Positions 44,143 to 52,808 of a stretch of DNA of 64,000 nt are shown here, piece after piece. Source of the DNA: UBA7359 sp963976795 (lineage in GTDB: Bacteria; Pseudomonadota; Gammaproteobacteria; Eutrophobiales; Eutrophobiaceae); assembly GCA_963976795.1 (NCBI GenBank), contig CAXBLT010000015.1, positions 18,180 to 82,179 on the forward strand, written 5' to 3'. Below the pieces are notes generated by a model. It ran no database searches, was not told where the DNA came from, and saw only the letters and a list, made by a program, of their open reading frames with translations. The translations under genes were made by a program, and so were the position numbers. Numbering within the stretch: position 1 is the first letter of the stretch; every line of letters starts with the position of its first letter.

Positions 44143-46929
44143 ATGGATAAAACCTATAAACCCGAAACAATAGAAGCCAATTGCTACGAGAATTGGGAGA
44201 AGAAAAATTACTTCGCACCCCGAAACGACAGCAAAGAGGGAAAGGAATCCTATTGCATCATGCTGCCACCACCTAATGTGACAGGAAGTTTGCACATGGG
44301 TCATGCCTTTCAACAAACCTTGATGGACATTTTGACACGTTATCATCGCATGAATGGCAACGACACTTTATGGCAATGTGGTACCGATCACGCTGGTATC
44401 GCAACTCAAATGGTTGTTGAACGACAGCTCCAACAAAAAGACATCTCACGACATGATCTTGGGAGAGAAAAATTTATTGAAGCGGTTTGGGACTGGAAAG
44501 AACATTCTGGCAATACCATCACCCGTCAGTCACGTCGTCTTGGAACATCAATGGACTGGTCGCGCGAACGCTTCACCATGGATGATGGTCTCTCGGAAGC
44601 AGTGAAAGAAACCTTTGTGCGTTTACATGACGAAGGTCTGATTTATCGTGGCAAACGTCTCGTTAACTGGGATCCGGTTTTACATACCGCAATATCCGAT
44701 CTTGAAGTTATTTCCGAAGAAGAGAATGGTCATCTCTGGCACATGCGTTATCCATTGAAAACACCTGTTGATGGACTCGAATATATTGTTGTCGCGACGA
44801 CTAGGCCCGAAACCATGCTGGGTGACGCCGCTGTTGCAGTACACCCTGATGATGAGCGTTATAAGAACCTGGTCGGCAAGGAGATCATACTCCCCCTGAC
44901 TGATCGCACAATAACAGTTATCGCCGATGATTATGTTGACCCGGAATTCGGTACAGGTTGCGTCAAAATAACACCTGCACATGATTTTAATGATTATGAA
45001 ATGGGCGAACGACATAATCTGGAAAAGATAAATATTTTTACGATTGATGCCGCACTTAATGACGAAGCACCGGAAAAATATCGGGGCATGGATCGTTACA
45101 AAGCACGAAAACAAATCGTCGCTGATCTCGAAGCACAAGGACTCATTGAAAAAATTGATGACCATAAACTAATGGTGCCCAGAGGTGATCGCTCGAATGA
45201 GGTTGTCGAGCCTTACTTAACGGATCAATGGTATGTAAAGATCCAACCACTTGCTGACCCTGCTATCAAGGCAGTGAAAGATGGGGACATAAAATTTGTA
45301 CCCGCGAACTGGGACAAGACCTATTTCGAATGGATGAACAATATTCAAGACTGGTGTATCAGCCGTCAACTGTGGTGGGGTCATCGCATCCCGGCCTGGT
45401 ACGACGACGAAGGTAATATCTATGTTGGTCATAATGAAGCGGCCGTTCGAGAAAAATATACTCTCGGCGATATCAATCTAAAACAGGATGAGGATGTACT
45501 CGATACCTGGTTTTCTTCTGCATTATGGCCCTTCTCTACTTTGGGTTGGCCTGAGAAGACACCGGAGCTTGATAAGTTTTATCCGACCAATGTCTTGGTA
45601 ACCGGTTTTGACATCATCTTCTTTTGGGTCGCACGCATGATTATGTTCGGTCTTAAATTTATGGATGATGTGCCATTCAAGGAAGTCTATATCCACGGTT
45701 TGGTGCGCGACGGCGAGGGCCAGAAGATGTCAAAGTCTAAAGGCAATGTGCTTGACCCGATCGATTTGATCGATGGAATTGAGCTTGAAGAACTGATTAG
45801 TAAGCGTACCAGTGGAATGATGCAACCGCAGATGGCAGCAAAAATTGAAAAAGCCACGCGTAAACACTTTCCTGACGGGATAGAGTCATATGGAACAGAC
45901 TCATTACGATTTACTTTTGCATCATTAGCAACGCAAGGTCGTTTTATCAATTTTGAAACAGGCCGAATACAAGGTTATAGAAACTTTTGTAATAAGCTCT
46001 GGAATGCAGCGCGCTACGTCATCAGCAATGTAGAAGCGCAATCGATCAAACTCAATGAAGGTGACAAGAAGTTTGGATTGGCTGAAAGATGGATCACAAG
46101 CAAATTGGCGGACGCAATCATAGCGACACATGAAGGCATGAAGACTTATCGTTTTGATCTTGCCTCGCAAGCACTCTACGAATTTACTTGGGACGAATAC
46201 TGTGACTGGTATATTGAATTATCGAAGACAACCTTAAATAGTACTGAGGCAAGCGAAGCAGAAAAGCGCGGTACGCTACATACATTACTAAATGTACTCG
46301 AAACCTTACAACGTGCTTTACATCCTTTTATTCCTTTTATTACCGAAGAACTTTGGCATCGAGTAGCCGCCTTACTAGAGAAAAAAGGAGAGAGCGTCAT
46401 GCTTGAGTCTTTTCCAAAGCAAGACGAACTCGAAACCGATAAGCGTGCAGTAGATCAGATAGAATGGATTAAATCATTTATTATGAGCGTGCGTCGTATT
46501 CGCGCAGAACGAGATATATCACCAGGAAAATCGCTAAATGTATTTGTACGTAACGGCGCAAATGATGAGAACCAATGGTTAAACGAAAATCAGAACTATA
46601 TAAAAACGCTAGGTAAAATCGACTCAATCAAAACGACTGAAAACGATATGGACGATGCTGTAATGGCGCTAGCCGGAGAAATGACACTCCTCGTCCCATT
46701 AGCAGATATCATTGATCCAGAGGCAGAAAAAACACGACTACATAATACGCTTGATAAGCTGACTAAAGAAAAAAGGGGTCTGGACAATAAACTGGCAAAT
46801 AAAAAGTTTGTTGAACGTGCTCCGGAAGACGTAGTCGAAGGTGTTAAACGGCGCCTTACTGATATACTAACCGAAATAAAAACATACGAAACTCAGCTGC
46901 AATCGATAACAAAACTACTAGAAAAATAA
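44143..46929 (+). CDS. valS: Valyl-tRNA synthetase
   Basis: Charges tRNA-Val. The 928-residue class I enzyme has PPPNVTGSLHMGHA (HIGH), the editing domain with TTRPETMLGD, and the KMSKSKGN loop. The C-terminal coiled coil (LADIIDPEAEKTRLHNTLDK onward) is the tRNA-binding arm. It begins 98 bp after the conserved hypothetical gene, and its stop overlaps the cysE start (TAATG). Confidence 0.98.
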   Translation: MDKTYKPETIEANCYENWEKKNYFAPRNDSKEGKESYCIMLPPPNVTGSLHMGHAFQQTLMDILTRYHRMNGNDTLWQCGTDHAGIATQMVVERQLQQKDISRHDLGREKFIEAVWDWKEHSGNTITRQSRRLGTSMDWSRERFTMDDGLSEAVKETFVRLHDEGLIYRGKRLVNWDPVLHTAISDLEVISEEENGHLWHMRYPLKTPVDGLEYIVVATTRPETMLGDAAVAVHPDDERYKNLVGKEIILPLTDRTITVIADDYVDPEFGTGCVKITPAHDFNDYEMGERHNLEKINIFTIDAALNDEAPEKYRGMDRYKARKQIVADLEAQGLIEKIDDHKLMVPRGDRSNEVVEPYLTDQWYVKIQPLADPAIKAVKDGDIKFVPANWDKTYFEWMNNIQDWCISRQLWWGHRIPAWYDDEGNIYVGHNEAAVREKYTLGDINLKQDEDVLDTWFSSALWPFSTLGWPEKTPELDKFYPTNVLVTGFDIIFFWVARMIMFGLKFMDDVPFKEVYIHGLVRDGEGQKMSKSKGNVLDPIDLIDGIELEELISKRTSGMMQPQMAAKIEKATRKHFPDGIESYGTDSLRFTFASLATQGRFINFETGRIQGYRNFCNKLWNAARYVISNVEAQSIKLNEGDKKFGLAERWITSKLADAIIATHEGMKTYRFDLASQALYEFTWDEYCDWYIELSKTTLNSTEASEAEKRGTLHTLLNVLETLQRALHPFIPFITEELWHRVAALLEKKGESVMLESFPKQDELETDKRAVDQIEWIKSFIMSVRRIRAERDISPGKSLNVFVRNGANDENQWLNENQNYIKTLGKIDSIKTTENDMDDAVMALAGEMTLLVPLADIIDPEAEKTRLHNTLDKLTKEKRGLDNKLANKKFVERAPEDVVEGVKRRLTDILTEIKTYETQLQSITKLLEK

Positions 46930-47609
46930 TGTTTAGTACCCTCAAAGAAGAGATAGATGTCGTCTTTGAACGTGACCCTGCGGCACGTTCGATTCTGGAG
47001 ACGATATTCACCTGCCCTGGTTTTCAAGCCATTATCTTGCATCGTTTTAATCATTGGCTGTGGAACAAAAAATTGTATTTCATTGCCCGTTTGATGGCCC
47101 ACTTTGCACGCTTTATTACCGGTATTGAAATCCACCCCGGCGCACAAATTGGACGCCGGTTTTTTATTGATCATGGCATGGGTATTGTTATCGGTGAAAC
47201 CTCTGAAGTGGGTGATGATGTCTCTATCTATCATGGCGTAACACTTGGTGGCACCACATGGAATAAAGGCAAACGGCACCCTACTCTGGAAAATAATGTT
47301 GTCATTGGTGCTGGTGCAAAAATTTTAGGCCCAATTACCCTCGGTGCGGGCACACGCGTTGGGTGTAATGCCGTTGTTGTTAAAGACACACCCGAATGCG
47401 CAACTGTGGTTGGCGTACCGGGTCATATCATCGTCAAAAGATCGGATGATGATAAAGATGCCCAACGAGAAGCCATGGCAAAAAAGATTGGCTTTACGGC
47501 TTATGCCGAAAGTAAAGACATGCCCGATCCGGTGCAAAATGGCCTGGAATCAGTATTAGATCATCTACATAAGCTGGAAAAAGAATTAGAAGAACTTAAG
47601 AAACAATAA
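46929..47609 (+). CDS. cysE: Serine O-acetyltransferase CysE
   Basis: Makes O-acetylserine, the precursor for cysteine. A 226-residue hexapeptide-repeat enzyme with IHPGAQIGRRFFIDHGMG (active-site Asp-His), GVTLGGTTWNKGKRHPTL and GAGAKILGPITLG. It is the short form (no long N-terminal helical domain), like EpsC/NifP. It is translated from an ATG sharing a base with the valS stop, so cysteine supply is coupled to this operon; the suf genes that use cysteine follow soon after. Confidence 0.95.
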   Translation: MFSTLKEEIDVVFERDPAARSILETIFTCPGFQAIILHRFNHWLWNKKLYFIARLMAHFARFITGIEIHPGAQIGRRFFIDHGMGIVIGETSEVGDDVSIYHGVTLGGTTWNKGKRHPTLENNVVIGAGAKILGPITLGAGTRVGCNAVVVKDTPECATVVGVPGHIIVKRSDDDKDAQREAMAKKIGFTAYAESKDMPDPVQNGLESVLDHLHKLEKELEELKKQ

Positions 47610-47650
47610 TTAAACAGGGGGTGCTTCCAAAAATTTCTTATTTGTATGAG

Positions 47651-47755
47651 AACAAGGAAGCGCCGCGCACAGAACCGGAGTGTATACTTTATACATGAGG
47701 ATTCGAGCACGGAGCTAACGCAGTTATCGTGCAAACAATGCATTTTGGAGGTGCC
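47651..47755 (+). repeat. Dispersed intergenic repeat, copy B
   Basis: Homologous along its length to 5139-5244 in the same orientation, with blocks such as agcacggagct and gcatttt conserved. The inner inverted repeat TGTATA-CTT-TATACA is a perfect hairpin. It fills the cysE-DUF2970 gap, and its 3' end supplies GGAG as the ribosome-binding site of the DUF2970 gene. Confidence 0.7.
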
Positions 47756-47761
47756 ATAATA

Positions 47762-47977
47762 ATGTCTGAAGAAAAAGACCCAAGTATATTTCAAATTGCC
47801 TTTAGCCTGATCGCATCTTTTTGCGGCGTTCAAAACAAAGAAAATATGGCGCGTGATGAAGCCTATATCGAGAAAAATGGTATTAAAGTCTATGTCATCA
47901 TGGGTTTCTTTTTGGTCTTATGTATCTTGCTAACTCTGTTTGGCATTGTGCAGCTGGTACTACACTTTGCGATGTAA
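47762..47977 (+). CDS. DUF2970 small membrane protein
   Basis: A 71-residue protein with an N-terminal amphipathic region (IFQIAFSLIASFCGVQNKENMARDE) and one C-terminal membrane helix (YVIMGFFLVLCILLTLFGIVQLVL), the layout of DUF2970, whose function is unknown. I choose ATG 47762, behind GGAG, rather than the 11-codon longer reading, because those codons lie in the repeat. Confidence 0.75.
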   Translation: MSEEKDPSIFQIAFSLIASFCGVQNKENMARDEAYIEKNGIKVYVIMGFFLVLCILLTLFGIVQLVLHFAM

Positions 47978-47994
47978 GCAAGCTAGTCTCTAGC

Positions 47995-48176
47995 TTAAGC
48001 ATTCATCCATTGCTTCTTTGGCATGGTGTCGTGATTTCCCAGTTTTTTCTTTTCGACGAAATCACCCATTGCTCGGATTGAGGTTACTTCCCCTCTGTCT
48101 CTGCAATTTGCTAAATATCAGCTAATAGCTCTATACCTGCTCGGGATGAAAATTTTTCTTTGATCACACTCAACAT
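47995..48176 (-). pseudogene. Remnant of a ribbon-helix-helix antitoxin-like gene
   Basis: On the minus strand the ATG at 48176 reads MLSVIKEKFSSRAGIELLADI, then a stop codon, QIAETEGK, then a shift of frame to TSIRAMGDFVEKKKLGNHD and a stop at 47995. The joined reading resembles short RHH antitoxins (helix with ELLxDLxxIAExEGR, then DxVEKKK). One in-frame stop and one frameshift make it inactive. No toxin gene is visible. The identification is by eye and uncertain. Confidence 0.35.
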
Positions 48177-48287
48177 TACCCTCACAAAATATCGGCTTAT
48201 ATAAGCTCAACCCCATATCATGATATATCAAGGCTCATCTTGATATAACTTAACTTATTGATATTAATATATATTTAAATGAGAACT

Positions 48288-48312
48288 ATTCCCGACTAAA
48301 TTAATCAACTAT
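48288..48312. promoter_or_regulatory. Type-1 IscR binding site, upstream copy
   Basis: ATTCCCGACTAAATTAATCAACTAT (shown here only as positions 48288-48312) agrees with 23 of the 25 positions of the E. coli type-1 IscR motif, including the core GACTA and the ending AACTAT. It directly abuts a second site and lies 71 bp before iscR. Confidence 0.75.
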
Positions 48313-48337
48313 ATACTTGACTAAAATACTAGGTTAT
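48313..48337. promoter_or_regulatory. Type-1 IscR binding site, downstream copy
   Basis: Positions 48313-48337 start ATACTTGACTAAAAT and end GGTTAT, matching about 22 of 25 type-1 IscR motif positions. It starts immediately after the upstream site with no spacer. TTGACT inside it could be the -35 box of the suf promoter; I could not fix the -10 box. Confidence 0.7.
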
Positions 48338-48383
48338 GTGACTCTTGCCTCCCATTTTTAGTGGCACTGAAGAGAAATAAACG

Positions 48384-48842
48384 ATGAAAATGACAACCAA
48401 AGGCCGTTATGCCGTTACCGCAATGCTGGATATCGCCCTGCATGACAGTGGTGGGTCGGTCAATTTGTCGGATATTTCCAAACGCCAGGATATATCGCTG
48501 ACATATCTGGAGCAGCTTTTCAGTAAATTAAAAAAGAATGGCCTCGTTGAAAGTGCGCGTGGTCCCGGCGGCGGTTATCGTTTGGCCCTGGCCGCAGATC
48601 AAATTACCGTTGCCAAGGTTATCTATGCTGTCGATGAGCCGATTGATGTTACTCGCTGTCACGGAAAGCAGAATTGCCAGGGCGACCTGCGCTGCCTAAC
48701 GCACGACTTATGGATGGAATTAAATATGCACATTTCAAGTTTCTTGAATGGGCTTACTTTAGCCGATCTGATCAAACGCAATAATGTTAAACAAGTATCT
48801 GAGCGACAAGATGTCATCATGATGCAATTACAAAATGGATAA
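48384..48842 (+). CDS. iscR: Fe-S cluster regulator IscR
   Basis: Rrf2-family regulator that senses the cell's iron-sulfur status through a [2Fe-2S] cluster and represses its own operon when loaded. The 152-residue protein begins MKMTTKGRYAVTAMLDIALH and has the cluster ligands Cys92, Cys98 and Cys104 in the same spacing as E. coli IscR. It heads the suf operon here instead of isc genes. Confidence 0.95.
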   Translation: MKMTTKGRYAVTAMLDIALHDSGGSVNLSDISKRQDISLTYLEQLFSKLKKNGLVESARGPGGGYRLALAADQITVAKVIYAVDEPIDVTRCHGKQNCQGDLRCLTHDLWMELNMHISSFLNGLTLADLIKRNNVKQVSERQDVIMMQLQNG

Positions 48843-48848
48843 ATGTAT

Positions 48849-49202
48849 ATGACTACTGAAGCAACAATTAGATTGTCCGATAGTGCTAAACAGCATGTCG
48901 AAAATGTATTGGCAAAAGATGCTGATGGTCTCGGCTTACGCATCGGCGTTAAAACAACCGGTTGTTCGGGTTATCAATACGTCATTGAAACCGCCAAAGA
49001 AATTAACAAAGAAGATAAGACGATTGAATCAGATGGCATCAAGATCATTATCGATGACCAAAGCCTGGGCTATCTCGCGGGAACTGAACTCGACTTTGTG
49101 CGCGAAGGCTTAAACGCCGGATTTAAGTTTAACAATCCCAATGTAGAAGAATCCTGTGGTTGCGGTGAGAGCTTCAGCCTTAAAGAAAAAACGGAAGCTT
49201 AA
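48849..49202 (+). CDS. sufA: A-type iron-sulfur carrier (SufA/IscA-like)
   Basis: Accepts clusters from the SufBCD scaffold and hands them to target enzymes. The 117-residue protein has the three conserved cysteines Cys39 (TTGCSGYQY), Cys103 and Cys105 (ESCGCGESF). The ATG at 48849 is preferred because GGA lies nine bases before it; the ATG at 48843, right behind the iscR stop, is an alternative. Placement between iscR and sufB points to SufA. Confidence 0.9.
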   Translation: MTTEATIRLSDSAKQHVENVLAKDADGLGLRIGVKTTGCSGYQYVIETAKEINKEDKTIESDGIKIIIDDQSLGYLAGTELDFVREGLNAGFKFNNPNVEESCGCGESFSLKEKTEA

Positions 49203-49205
49203 GAC

Positions 49206-50654
49206 ATGGCAACTAATACTGAAAAGATGGAAGAACTGGTTCGTAAGGATTATGAGCACGGTTTTGTCACTGATATAGATTCAGACACGGTATTGCCCGG
49301 TCTAAATGAAGATGTCATTGCTTTTATATCAAAAAAGAAAGAAGAGCCTGAGTGGCTACTCGAATGGCGACTAAAAGCTTATCGTCATTGGTTAACCATG
49401 GAAGACCCAACCTGGGCACATCTGGACATCGATCATATTGACTACCAGGCTATCTCTTATTATTCCGCACCAAAGTCGAAAGATGATGGACCTAAAAGTC
49501 TCGACGAAGTTGATCCAAAATTATTAGAAACCTATGAAAAACTAGGTATCCCATTACAAGAACAAAAGTTTCTGGCGGGCGTTGCCGTTGATGCAGTGTT
49601 CGATAGCGTCTCTGTTGCAACAACCTTTAAAGGCAAACTGGCCGATGCCGGGGTTATTTTTTGTTCTTTCTCGGAAGCCGTAAAAGAACACCCCGAGCTT
49701 GTTAAAAAATATCTGGGCTCAGTTGTTCCGGCTGCAGATAATTTTTTCGGTGCATTAAATTCAGCAGTATTCACTGACGGTTCGTTTGTGTATATCCCGA
49801 AAGGCGTGCGTTGTCCGATGGAGTTATCGACCTACTTTAGAATCAATGCCTCTAATACCGGTCAATTTGAACGCACGTTAATCATTGCCGATGAAAAAAG
49901 TCATGTCAGTTATCTCGAAGGCTGTACTGCACCGATGCGCGATGAAAACCAATTACATGCTGCTGTTGTCGAGCTGGTAGCATTGGAAGATGCAGAGATC
50001 AAATACTCAACAGTACAAAACTGGTACCCAGGCGATGAGAACGGTGTCGGCGGCATTTATAACTTTGTGACTAAACGCGGAGATTGTCGCGGAAACAATT
50101 CAAAGATTTCCTGGACTCAGGTTGAAACCGGTTCGGCTATCACATGGAAGTATCCCAGCTGTATTTTGAAAGGTGATAATTCAGTTGGTGAGTTTTATTC
50201 TGTTGCGGTAACCAACAACCATCAACAAGCTGATACTGGCACGAAGATGATACACATTGGGAAAAATACTAGCAGCACTATCATTTCCAAGGGTATCTCT
50301 GCACGACATGCACAGCAATCCTATCGTGGTTTAGTCAAGATAAGTAAAGGTGCAGAAAATGCCAGAAACTACACCCAATGTGATTCCTTATTAATGGGAG
50401 ATCAATGTGGCGCGCACACCTTCCCTTATATCGAAGCTAAAAACTCAAGCGCCACCGTTGAACATGAAGCTACCACGTCAAAAATTGGTGATGACCAATT
50501 ATTTTATTGTATGCAGCGCGGTATTAAGGAAGAAGATGCAGTCAACATGATTGTTAATGGTTTCTGTAAAGAGGTCTTTAAAGAATTACCCATGGAGTTT
50601 GCTGTTGAAGCACAAAAACTTCTAGGCATTACACTCGAAGGTGCAGTTGGCTAG
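49206..50654 (+). CDS. sufB: Fe-S assembly scaffold protein SufB
   Basis: Main scaffold of the SufBC2D complex, where sulfur is received and clusters are built. The 482-residue protein has the SufB core (FVYIPKGVRCPMELSTYFRIN, LEGCTAP and CSLLMGDQCGAHTFPY-like region NYTQCDSLLMGDQCGAHTF). Length is typical. It starts 3 bp after the A-type carrier gene. Confidence 0.97.
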   Translation: MATNTEKMEELVRKDYEHGFVTDIDSDTVLPGLNEDVIAFISKKKEEPEWLLEWRLKAYRHWLTMEDPTWAHLDIDHIDYQAISYYSAPKSKDDGPKSLDEVDPKLLETYEKLGIPLQEQKFLAGVAVDAVFDSVSVATTFKGKLADAGVIFCSFSEAVKEHPELVKKYLGSVVPAADNFFGALNSAVFTDGSFVYIPKGVRCPMELSTYFRINASNTGQFERTLIIADEKSHVSYLEGCTAPMRDENQLHAAVVELVALEDAEIKYSTVQNWYPGDENGVGGIYNFVTKRGDCRGNNSKISWTQVETGSAITWKYPSCILKGDNSVGEFYSVAVTNNHQQADTGTKMIHIGKNTSSTIISKGISARHAQQSYRGLVKISKGAENARNYTQCDSLLMGDQCGAHTFPYIEAKNSSATVEHEATTSKIGDDQLFYCMQRGIKEEDAVNMIVNGFCKEVFKELPMEFAVEAQKLLGITLEGAVG

Positions 50655-50695
50655 TAGTCATCAATTAAAGAATTTAAATATTTTAGGTATAGATA

Positions 50696-51445
50696 ATGTT
50701 AAAGATAGACAATTTACACGCAAAGATTGGTAACAAAGCCATACTCAAAGGTTTGAACTTGAGCGTTAATGCCGGGGAAGTACACGCCATTATGGGGCCG
50801 AATGGTTCTGGCAAAAGCACTCTCGCTAATGTCCTGGCAGGCAGAGATGGTTACGAGGTTACCAAAGGCAGCGTTGCTTACGAAGGCAATGATTTACTTG
50901 AGCTTGCGCCAGAAGAACGTGCATGGGCAGGCTTGTTTCTCGCCTTTCAATATCCAGTAGAAATTCCCGGTGTTAATAATGTTTATTTATTAAAAGCGGC
51001 GGTTAATGCGGTACGTAAATATCGCGGCGAACCTGAATTAGATGCTGTCGAATTTCTAGGGCTGATCAAAGAAAAGATGAAGATCGTCAAGATGAAAGAA
51101 GACTTACTCAACCGTTCAGTAAATGAGGGTTTTTCAGGCGGCGAAAAGAAACGTAACGAGATATTTCAAATGTCTGTGCTCGAACCAAAGCTTGCCATCC
51201 TTGATGAAACGGACTCTGGTCTTGATATCGATGCATTAAAAATCGTATCTGAAGGCGTGAATAGTTTACGTAACGAAGAACGCTCTATTATTTTAGTAAC
51301 GCACTACCAACGCTTGTTGGATTACATAAAACCTGATTACGTGCATGTACTAAGCAATGGCAAGATTATTAAATCTGGCGGACCTGAACTTGCACTAGAA
51401 CTTGAAGAAAAAGGTTATGACTGGATCAAGGAAGAAGCTGCCTAA
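50696..51445 (+). CDS. sufC: Fe-S assembly ATPase SufC
   Basis: ABC-type ATPase that powers SufBD. The 249-residue protein has Walker A GPNGSGKST, signature SGGEKKRNEI and Walker B LAILDETDSGLD, with the SufC-type FLAFQYPVEIPGV. It is not a membrane transporter component. Confidence 0.97.
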   Translation: MLKIDNLHAKIGNKAILKGLNLSVNAGEVHAIMGPNGSGKSTLANVLAGRDGYEVTKGSVAYEGNDLLELAPEERAWAGLFLAFQYPVEIPGVNNVYLLKAAVNAVRKYRGEPELDAVEFLGLIKEKMKIVKMKEDLLNRSVNEGFSGGEKKRNEIFQMSVLEPKLAILDETDSGLDIDALKIVSEGVNSLRNEERSIILVTHYQRLLDYIKPDYVHVLSNGKIIKSGGPELALELEEKGYDWIKEEAA

Positions 51446-51470
51446 ATTAATTAACGTTAGCCCAGAAAAC

Positions 51471-52808
51471 ATGAGCCAAAATAATATGACCCAGGATATC
51501 CAAAACTATATTAGCGACTTTGATCAGTTAAAAAACGATGACTGGTTTGCTGAAAGTCGTCAATCTGCTTTAAACCTGTTCAAAGAAGTCGGGTTTCCAA
51601 ATTCAAGACTTGAAAATTGGAAATATACAGACGTGCGTCCGATTAAGAAAAAATCATTTTCTAATGTCACTGATGCAACTGCTTCAGTCAGCACTGAAGA
51701 AATTAATGCGATACGATTTGATGGACTTGATTGCATAGAAGTCGTTTTCATTAATGGTGTATTTTCAAAAGAACATTCCAACCTTGGCGGACTAGACCAA
51801 GGTTTGGTCGTGGAGAATATGCTAGATGCTTTGGCGAATGATCAAGACTTGTTGTCGAAACATTTGACAAAGTATGCGGATGATAAAGTCAGTCCTTTCA
51901 CTGCTTTAAATACCGCCTTTATACAGAATGGTACGTTTATAAATGTATCGGCTAATACTGTTATTGAAAAACCTATCAATATTTTATATCTGGCAAAAGA
52001 CAGTAACGGCCCTCTAGCGACGCACCCTAGAAACCTTATCGTTATGGGTGAAAATTCTGAAGCAACTGTGATTGAAAGTTATATTGGTCTTGATGATGCA
52101 AATTATTTTACCAACGCAGTAACAGAAGTTGCTTTATCACCCAGTGCAATTCTTAAACATTATAAGATTCAGCAAGAAAGCCTGAATGCCTATCATATTG
52201 GCAACTTGAATGTCATGCAGGGTAAGAACAGTAAGCTAGAGTCGCATTCAATTTCGCTGGGCGGGGCATTGGTACGTAATGATATACATGGCCAGCTTGC
52301 TGCAGAAGGCGCTGAGATAATCATGAATGGACTATACATGACCGGTGACAAACAACATGTGGATAACCACACCCGTGTTGATCACCTAAAGCCTCACACA
52401 CTTAGTACAGAAAACTATCGCGGTGTACTCAATGGAAAAAGCCGTGCCGTATTTAACGGCAAGGTTATCGTCCACAAAGATGCTCAGAAGATAGAAGCAC
52501 ACCAAAACAATGCCAATTTGTTGTTATCTGATGATGCGGAGATTGATACTAAACCCGAGCTTGAGATTTATGCCGATGATGTTAAATGCACTCATGGTGC
52601 AACCGTCGGACAACTTGATCAAAACATGCTGTTTTACCTGCGTTCGCGCGCGATTGATGAAGAAACCGCGCGTAGCTTATTAACCTATGCATTTGCTGAC
52701 GAACTTATCAGCAATATAAGCTTCGCACCGATTAGAAACCGTCTGGAACGTCTGGTCATCGGCCAGCTACCCGATGCCGCCTTGATACGTGAGTTTACTA
52801 ATGAATAA
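51471..52808 (+). CDS. sufD: Fe-S assembly protein SufD
   Basis: Scaffold partner of SufB, needed for iron entry. The 445-residue protein has the beta-helix of the SufBD family and the C-terminal KCTHGATVGQLDQNMLFYLRSR block with the cluster-linked His. I choose ATG 51471 (MSQNNMTQDIQN); the frame is open upstream into the end of sufC, and ATG 51486 is a second choice. No strong ribosome site precedes either. Confidence 0.93.
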   Translation: MSQNNMTQDIQNYISDFDQLKNDDWFAESRQSALNLFKEVGFPNSRLENWKYTDVRPIKKKSFSNVTDATASVSTEEINAIRFDGLDCIEVVFINGVFSKEHSNLGGLDQGLVVENMLDALANDQDLLSKHLTKYADDKVSPFTALNTAFIQNGTFINVSANTVIEKPINILYLAKDSNGPLATHPRNLIVMGENSEATVIESYIGLDDANYFTNAVTEVALSPSAILKHYKIQQESLNAYHIGNLNVMQGKNSKLESHSISLGGALVRNDIHGQLAAEGAEIIMNGLYMTGDKQHVDNHTRVDHLKPHTLSTENYRGVLNGKSRAVFNGKVIVHKDAQKIEAHQNNANLLLSDDAEIDTKPELEIYADDVKCTHGATVGQLDQNMLFYLRSRAIDEETARSLLTYAFADELISNISFAPIRNRLERLVIGQLPDAALIREFTNE

